A stretch of DNA of 10,149 bases, taken from CAYWJT01 sp964458655. GTDB lineage: Bacteria; Acidobacteriota; Aminicenantia; Aminicenantales; Saccharicenantaceae. The stretch is from assembly GCA_964458655.1 (NCBI GenBank), contig CAYWJT010000068.1, positions 1 through 10,149 of the forward strand, in the 5' to 3' direction. The translations under genes and the position numbers were made by a program. Of the stretch, positions 6,124 to 10,149 are shown piece by piece. A model generated the notes under the pieces. That model did no database searches. It saw only the letters and a program-made list of their open reading frames with translations, and had not been told where the DNA came from. Positions within the stretch are counted from its first letter, which is position 1, and each line of letters begins with the position of its first letter.

Positions 6124-7184
6124 ACCAGCTCGTATTTATTCGAACCCAGTCCCATCTTTTCCCCGTACTCGAGCTGGATGGACCAGTCGATATCGTAGCC
6201 GGCCTTGAAGGCGTCATGTCCGCGGCCCTGCTTCAGTATGAGGTCCGCCGTGGCCCGGTCGACCGCCACCGGGTCCAGGGAAGCGAGTATCCCTATGTCC
6301 GGCACGATGCGCGGCTCGTCCTTGGCCATGCAGTCGCAGTCCATGGTCACTTTGAGCAGGAAGTTGACGAAGGCCGCCCGGCCCTTGAAATGCCGGAAGA
6401 CCCGCAGGGCGTATTCGGCCATCTTCTCCTGCAGGCGACGGGAATCCTCGTCCCACTTCATCCTAACGGCGCCGTGCTTGCAGGCGACCAGGCACTCGCC
6501 GCAGCCGATGCACTTCTTCTTGTCGATGGCCACGTGGCCCTCGGCCTGGACGATGGCATTTTCCGGGCAGAAAGCCATGCACACTCCGCAGTTGCGGCAG
6601 GCCTTGATGTTGACAAAAGGCTGGACGACGGAATGCTGGTCGAGCTTGCCGGCCCGCGAGGCGCAGCCCATGCCCATGTTCTTGACGGCCGCGCCCATGC
6701 CGGTCTGGACGTGGCCGGTGACGTGCGTGATGCAGACCAGGACGTCCGAATCCAGGATAGCGCCGGCGATCTTGGAGGAGGCGGTCCGACCGCCGGGCCC
6801 TTTCAGCTCCAGCTTGTCGCGGCCGATCAGGCCGTCGGCGATGATGACGGGGACGCCCACGACGTCCGGGGTGAAGCCGTGCTCCCAGGCCAGCTTAGTG
6901 TGGTCGAGGGCGTTGGAGCGGTTGCCCACGTAAAGGGTGTTGGTGTCGGTCAGGAAGGCGTAGTCCGTCCTCCGCCGTATTTCCCAGATCAACTTGACCA
7001 GCCAGGCGGGTTTGACATAACCCTTGTTCCCGGCTTCGCCGAAGTGGATCTTCAGGGCCGTGAAATCCTTCTCCTGGATGCGTTCGTTGAGGCCGGTGGC
7101 GAGATAGGCGCGCCCGGCCTTCTCGGCGACCGACTCCGCGGGCTCCGCGGCTTCAGCCGGCACGAAATAGACGCGGCTCTTCAT
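6111..7184 (-). CDS. DUF362 protein with two 4Fe-4S ferredoxin clusters
   Basis: 357 residues. The body matches DUF362: an N-terminal KIHFGEAGNKGYVKP block (45-59), TDTNTLYVGNR (79-89), DVLVCITHVTGHVQTGMGAAVKNMGMGCASRAGK (147-180) and a C-terminal DIGILASLDPVAVDRATADL (296-315). Inserted in it is a bacterial 2x[4Fe-4S] ferredoxin domain with cysteines C196, C199, C202, C206 and C225, C228, C231, C235, the usual CxxCxxCxxxCP arrangement. A CDC pair (C283, C285) lies downstream and could be a further metal or redox site. Family members are widespread in anaerobes; the reaction is not established, so electron transfer is all that can be inferred. No signal peptide, so probably cytoplasmic. The ATG follows GAGGT, and the gap from the upstream aminotransferase stop is only 9 nt, with the ribosome-binding site immediately after that stop, indicating one operon. 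It is the last gene of the leftward cluster. Confidence 0.88.
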   Translation of the reverse strand: MKSRVYFVPAEAAEPAESVAEKAGRAYLATGLNERIQEKDFTALKIHFGEAGNKGYVKPAWLVKLIWEIRRRTDYAFLTDTNTLYVGNRSNALDHTKLAWEHGFTPDVVGVPVIIADGLIGRDKLELKGPGGRTASSKIAGAILDSDVLVCITHVTGHVQTGMGAAVKNMGMGCASRAGKLDQHSVVQPFVNIKACRNCGVCMAFCPENAIVQAEGHVAIDKKKCIGCGECLVACKHGAVRMKWDEDSRRLQEKMAEYALRVFRHFKGRAAFVNFLLKVTMDCDCMAKDEPRIVPDIGILASLDPVAVDRATADLILKQGRGHDAFKAGYDIDWSIQLEYGEKMGLGSNKYELVRLD

Positions 7185-7193
7185 TCTTACCTC

Positions 7194-8348
7194 TCACAGG
7201 ATTCGGTCCTCGAGGACGGCGCGGACGGCTTCGAGCGCCTGCCGGCCCGGGACTTGCCGGCCCAGGGCCGCGAGCGTCGAGGCCAGCGCTTCGACCGCAA
7301 ACAGCGCGTCATCGTCCGTCAGGTTGCCCATATGTCCCATCCTGAAGACCCGGCCGGCGGTCGGTCCCAGTCCGCCCGCGACGACGACCCCGTTCTCGAG
7401 CAGCTTGGCCCTGAAATCGGCGTCGGCGACGCCCTCCGGATAAAGGACCACGGACAAGGTCGGGGCGAGCGCATTCTCGTCCGTGAAGAGCTTCAGGCCG
7501 AGCGCGGCCAGGCCGGCCCGGATGGCCGCCGCCTGAAGCCTGTGCCGGGCGAAGCGGGCCTCCAGGCCTTCCTCCATCATTATCCTCGTCGCCTCGGCGA
7601 AGGCCCGGACCTCGTTGACGCAGGGCGTCGAGAAATAGCGGTAGGGGTCGCGCATCACGGGCAGCCAGCGCATTATGTCGGAGTAATAGGCGGGGACGGA
7701 AGGCAGAGCGCGCCTTTTTTCCATGGCCTTTTCCGAAAAGACCAGCACGGCCAGGCCTGGCGGGGCGCCGAAGCACTTCTGGGCCGCAGTCAGGACGCAG
7801 TCGATGCCCCAGTCGTCCATCCTCTCAGGCACGCCGCCCGTGGCGCAGACGCCGTCCACGATGAGCAGCGCGCCGCTCTTCTTGACCAGCCGGGCGTAAT
7901 CCTCGACCGGAGCGCAGACGCCGGTGGCCGTGTCGACATGGGTGGCCGCGACGACCGGGAAGCGGCCGACGGCCAGCTTGCGCTCGAGTTCCTCCGGCGG
8001 GACGACCCGGCCCCAGTCGTTCTCGATGACCTCGCAGCCGACGCCGAAAGCGGCGCAGACCTCGGCCATGCGCCGCCCGAAATAGCCCTGGGAAACGACG
8101 AGCACCGTCTCCCCGGGAGCTGTCAGGTTGACGACAGCTATCTCCATGGCCAGCGTGCCAGCGCCCGAGATGATGAACGGTTCGCCTTTTTCCGCGAACA
8201 CGACCTTCTTTAAGTTGGCGCAGGCCTCTCTGAGGTCCTCGGCCATCTCACGGCTGACATGCGAGACGGTGGGCAGGGCCAGGGCTTCCAAGACCCGAGG
8301 CACCACGGGGCTCGGTCCGGGTATCATCAGGAGTTTCGGGCGCGCCAT
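7194..8348 (-). CDS. Class V aminotransferase, alanine-glyoxylate / serine-pyruvate type
   Basis: A 384-residue pyridoxal-phosphate enzyme of fold type I. The N-terminus KLLMIPGPSPVVPRVLEAL is the classic start of the alanine-glyoxylate aminotransferase family. SGAGTLAMEIAVVNL (61-75) corresponds to the phosphate-binding SGTGT region. THVDTATGV (136-144) and LLIVDGVCATGG (161-172, D165 for the cofactor pyridine nitrogen) are conserved, and K191 in TAAQKCFGAPPGLA is the Schiff-base lysine. It probably moves an amino group between alanine or serine and glyoxylate or pyruvate; exact substrates are uncertain. The reading frame is open 81 codons further upstream, to 8591, but that stretch is low-similarity, crosses the palindromic repeat and the HAD gene's end, and has no family features. 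The ATG at 8348 has GAGGAGG 8 nt before it and is clearly the start. Phosphonate transaminases of this class are a less likely alternative. Confidence 0.92.
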   Translation of the reverse strand: MARPKLLMIPGPSPVVPRVLEALALPTVSHVSREMAEDLREACANLKKVVFAEKGEPFIISGAGTLAMEIAVVNLTAPGETVLVVSQGYFGRRMAEVCAAFGVGCEVIENDWGRVVPPEELERKLAVGRFPVVAATHVDTATGVCAPVEDYARLVKKSGALLIVDGVCATGGVPERMDDWGIDCVLTAAQKCFGAPPGLAVLVFSEKAMEKRRALPSVPAYYSDIMRWLPVMRDPYRYFSTPCVNEVRAFAEATRIMMEEGLEARFARHRLQAAAIRAGLAALGLKLFTDENALAPTLSVVLYPEGVADADFRAKLLENGVVVAGGLGPTAGRVFRMGHMGNLTDDDALFAVEALASTLAALGRQVPGRQALEAVRAVLEDRIL

Positions 8349-8413
8349 AAAAGAACCTCCTCGCCGTCTATTCTCGTCCATTGTGGCCAAGAAGCCCGCG
8401 GAAATCAAGGGAA

Positions 8414-8499
8414 CGCGCCAGACAGGGGACAGGTACCGTCGAACCCGCACCGCGCCAGGTCGGTACCTATTCCCCGTTTGACCTGTCCCCCGTTTGGCG
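8414..8499. repeat. REP/MITE-like palindromic element
   Basis: A dense set of nested repeats fills most of the 157-bp gap between the HAD and aminotransferase genes. AGGTACCG (8431-8438) and CGGTACCT (8461-8468) are a perfect inverted pair; extended, GGGGACAGGTACCG (8425-8438) faces the near-copy CGGTACCTATTCCCC (8461-8475). A second outer arm, ACCTGTCCCCCGTTTGGCG (8481-8499), again inverts the left arm from 8416. CGCGCCAG occurs directly twice (8414-8421, 8451-8458). GGGGACAGGTACC-type palindromes resemble REP-like elements associated with RAYT transposases in several phyla; that link is inference here, since no transposase is present. It may form a strong hairpin in the transcript. Confidence 0.65.
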
Positions 8500-8505
8500 T
8501 CCGCC

Positions 8506-9072
8506 TCACTCCAGCAGCGCCTCGATTTTCTGCAGAAGTTCCTCGGCCGAACGGCACACGACCGCGGAAGAGCCGTCGAAGCCGGCTGCATCTTCCGACA
8601 TGATAAAGACGGACGCCACTCCGGCCTCGGCGGCCGCCGCCAGGTCGTATTTTGTATCTCCGACCACGGCGCATTCTTCAGGACCCGCCCCGAACTCCCG
8701 CATGACCCTGCGGAAGGCCTCGCCCGACGGCTTCCATAGACCGCTTTCGCGGGTTAGAATCAGGTCGAACCGCAGCCCGAACCTGTCGACCAGAGCCTCG
8801 GTGTTCTTCAGCGAATTGTTGGTGACGAGCGCCGTCCTCACGCCTTTCGTTCGGAGCACGGTAATGACCTCGCTCATGCCGGGCCTGAGGACGGCTTGGG
8901 CGGTCTGCTCCGCCTCGAACTTTTCGAGGACGGCCAGCTTCCGTTCCCTCTCCGGGCCTTTCAGCCCGTAAAGATACTCCAGGATGGGTGTGTCGCCCGA
9001 GCCCAAGGTTCTCTTGATCAGCGGCCAGTCATAACTGTTCTCGACGACCGTGCCGTCCAGGTCGAAGATCAC
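8506..9072 (-). CDS. HAD-superfamily phosphatase, phosphoglycolate-phosphatase-like
   Basis: 188 residues, somewhat shorter than typical Gph (about 220). All four HAD motifs are present: DLDGT (D4 nucleophile, D6 acid), VTNN with T84, K114 (LWKPSG) and GDTKYD with D139 and D143. A small helical cap lies between motifs I and II (about 15-65). Such enzymes hydrolyse phosphate monoesters such as 2-phosphoglycolate or sugar phosphates; the substrate is not fixed by sequence. The Schiff-base lysine arrangement of phosphonatase PhnX is not seen. The start shown is GTG, directly before IFDLDGT, which is very close to motif I. A five-codon frame (ATG at 9086) ends in TGA overlapping this GTG (GTGA), so initiation may be by coupling, or a base may be missing from a start that would read MALRP. 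The upstream metallohydrolase gene stops 16 nt away, so the two are likely one operon. Confidence 0.85.
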   Translation of the reverse strand: MIFDLDGTVVENSYDWPLIKRTLGSGDTPILEYLYGLKGPERERKLAVLEKFEAEQTAQAVLRPGMSEVITVLRTKGVRTALVTNNSLKNTEALVDRFGLRFDLILTRESGLWKPSGEAFRRVMREFGAGPEECAVVGDTKYDLAAAAEAGVASVFIMSEDAAGFDGSSAVVCRSAEELLQKIEALLE

Positions 9073-9088
9073 GGCCGGAGCGCCATGC

Positions 9089-10149
9089 CTACTTCTTGCC
9101 CCCGACCACGCGGCCGACCTCGAACAGCGGTTCGCCCTTGTTGCAGGGCGGAGTGCCCAGGACGTAGAGCAGGATGCCGGTGAACGGCGCCCTGACCTCT
9201 TCGAGCGTCTCGCCGAAATAGTCGCTGATTACGCCTACTACCTGGCCCTCGGTCACGCAGTAGCCCATGCCGGCTTCGGCCCGGAAAAGGCCGTCGGCCG
9301 GGGAGTTGACGACCTCGTAGCGGTCGATCCAGACCGGTTCCGGGAGCCGCTGCGGAGCGCCCGGGACCATCCCGTAGAGTCTCATGACGTTCCTGATGCC
9401 CCGGACGTTGGCCTCGACCGACTCCTCGTCCGTCCGGCCGAGATAGCCGGACTCCGTGGTGACGGCCGGCTTGCCCCTGAGGATGGCCGTGTTGCCGAGA
9501 TACCTGGAGTCGCGGACATCCTGCGTCCTGGTGTCGTCGATGATGATGTGCCTCAGGCCGAAGGCCGCGGCCAGCCGCTTGGTCTCCTGGTTGAGCTTCT
9601 CGCTCCTCGACTGCATCCAGTAGGTGTAAGGGATGAGCGCTTCGTTGCCGTCGCCGCAATGGAGGTCGATGAGGATATCGGCCCTGTCCACCACTTCGGC
9701 GGTCAGGAGGGCGGCGATCCTCTGGCTCTGCGTGCCCTGGAGGTCGCCCGGGAAGACGCGGTTCAGGTTCTTCCAGTCATGCGGATTATAGTAGATGGTC
9801 CGCCTCTGGAACGACGGCAGGTTGGCGATGTGGACCATGATGACGGTGCCCGCAAGCTTGGCCGGGTCGAGCTGCTGTTTGACCCTGTGCAGCGCCAGGA
9901 TGGGCGGATATTCGTAGCCGTGGACCCCGGCGACGAGCGCCAGGACCTTGCCGGGCCGGGCGCCGTTGATGATGGTCACCGGAATCCTGGTGGCCGGGTC
10001 GGCGCCTGCGGGGACCTCGATGAACCCTGAGGCCGCCTGTCCTGGCCTGACGCTCAAGCCGGCCGCGCGGAAAACATCCTTTCCAACCGCGAAGGCCGAC
10101 GCCGCGGCCGCGGTCAAAATGACGGCCGCGAGAGCCGTTGTCAGCGTGA
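9089..10149 (-). CDS. Exported AstE/AspA-family (M14-like) zinc hydrolase, 5' end beyond window
   Basis: The succinylglutamate desuccinylase/aspartoacylase fold is recognisable. Counting from the TTG at 10117, zinc ligands are H66 and E69 (GVHGYEYPP) and H153 (DLHCGDG). N117-N119-R120 (NLNRVFPG) matches the family's substrate-binding Asn-Arg region. E222 (TTESGYLG) is the probable catalytic glutamate. A C-terminal beta domain (about 275-336, EVRAPFTGILLYVLG) resembles a biotinyl/lipoyl-like fold. The reaction would be hydrolysis of an N-acyl amino acid or a C-terminal peptide-type bond; substrate unknown. The frame remains open to the window edge. Upstream of the TTG it reads TLTTALAAVIL, and with the following TAAAASAFA forms a hydrophobic signal-peptide-like segment. 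The true start is therefore outside, and the protein is probably exported to the periplasm. The stop at 9089 precedes the HAD gene by 16 nt. Confidence 0.85.
   Translation of the reverse strand, partial: TLTTALAAVILTAAAASAFAVGKDVFRAAGLSVRPGQAASGFIEVPAGADPATRIPVTIINGARPGKVLALVAGVHGYEYPPILALHRVKQQLDPAKLAGTVIMVHIANLPSFQRRTIYYNPHDWKNLNRVFPGDLQGTQSQRIAALLTAEVVDRADILIDLHCGDGNEALIPYTYWMQSRSEKLNQETKRLAAAFGLRHIIIDDTRTQDVRDSRYLGNTAILRGKPAVTTESGYLGRTDEESVEANVRGIRNVMRLYGMVPGAPQRLPEPVWIDRYEVVNSPADGLFRAEAGMGYCVTEGQVVGVISDYFGETLEEVRAPFTGILLYVLGTPPCNKGEPLFEVGRVVGGKK

Noticed and set aside
6216..8213. A very long open frame on the plus strand opposite the DUF362 and aminotransferase genes
   Set aside because: It is the antisense shadow of two clear genes in G+C-rich DNA with biased third positions. 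Its translation is low-complexity (rich in G, A, R, D, H), matches no family, and spans the junction of two real genes.
8349..8591. N-terminal extension of the aminotransferase
   Set aside because: The extra 81 codons cross the palindromic repeat and the end of the HAD gene and contain no family features. A strong ribosome-binding site stands before the ATG at 8348.
8506..9072. HAD gene plus class V aminotransferase as a PhnX/PhnW phosphonate pathway
   Set aside because: The HAD protein lacks the PhnX cap-domain lysine context and is Gph-like. The aminotransferase looks like the alanine-glyoxylate type rather than PhnW.

Overview
The window joins two regions of different character. The left part (about 1-3090) is visibly richer in A+T. 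It carries the promoter-proximal end of a type I-E CRISPR-Cas operon read leftward: a complete cas3, then the first 57 codons of cse1/casA running off the left edge. No CRISPR repeats are present; the array and the remaining Cascade and adaptation genes would lie beyond position 1. The right part (3096-10149) is G+C-rich with strong G/C third positions, and looks like ordinary chromosome of a free-living bacterium. tRNA-Pro(CGG) has no encoded CCA, which argues against enterics. The mix of SSS symporter, DUF362 ferredoxin-like protein, class V aminotransferase and aspartoacylase-like exported protein would suit an anaerobic G+C-rich lineage such as Aminicenantes/Acidobacteriota or Desulfobacterota, but this is a low-confidence guess.

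Layout: cse1 (partial, -) and cas3 (-); a 194-bp AT-rich divergent intergenic region with two promoters nested in one inverted repeat; an SSS-family sodium:solute symporter (+); tRNA-Pro(CGG) (+) with its own -10 box; an MFS_3-type exporter (+). A four-gene leftward cluster converges on the exporter: exported AstE/AspA-like metallohydrolase (5' end beyond the right edge), HAD phosphatase, alanine-glyoxylate-type aminotransferase and DUF362 iron-sulfur protein. A REP/MITE-like palindromic element lies between the HAD and aminotransferase genes. A candidate intrinsic terminator is built from the converging stop codons at 6099-6123.

The Cas3 helicase-nuclease and Cse1 would act together in target recognition and destruction. 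The leftward metabolic cluster may form one transcript; HAD phosphatase plus glyoxylate aminotransferase suggests a glycolate/glyoxylate salvage theme, but this is inference. The most notable features are an eight-A run at the cas3/cse1 junction, where loss of one A would fuse the two proteins in frame, and the symmetrical overlapping promoters between cas3 and the symporter. I did not find a clearly new multi-gene system.
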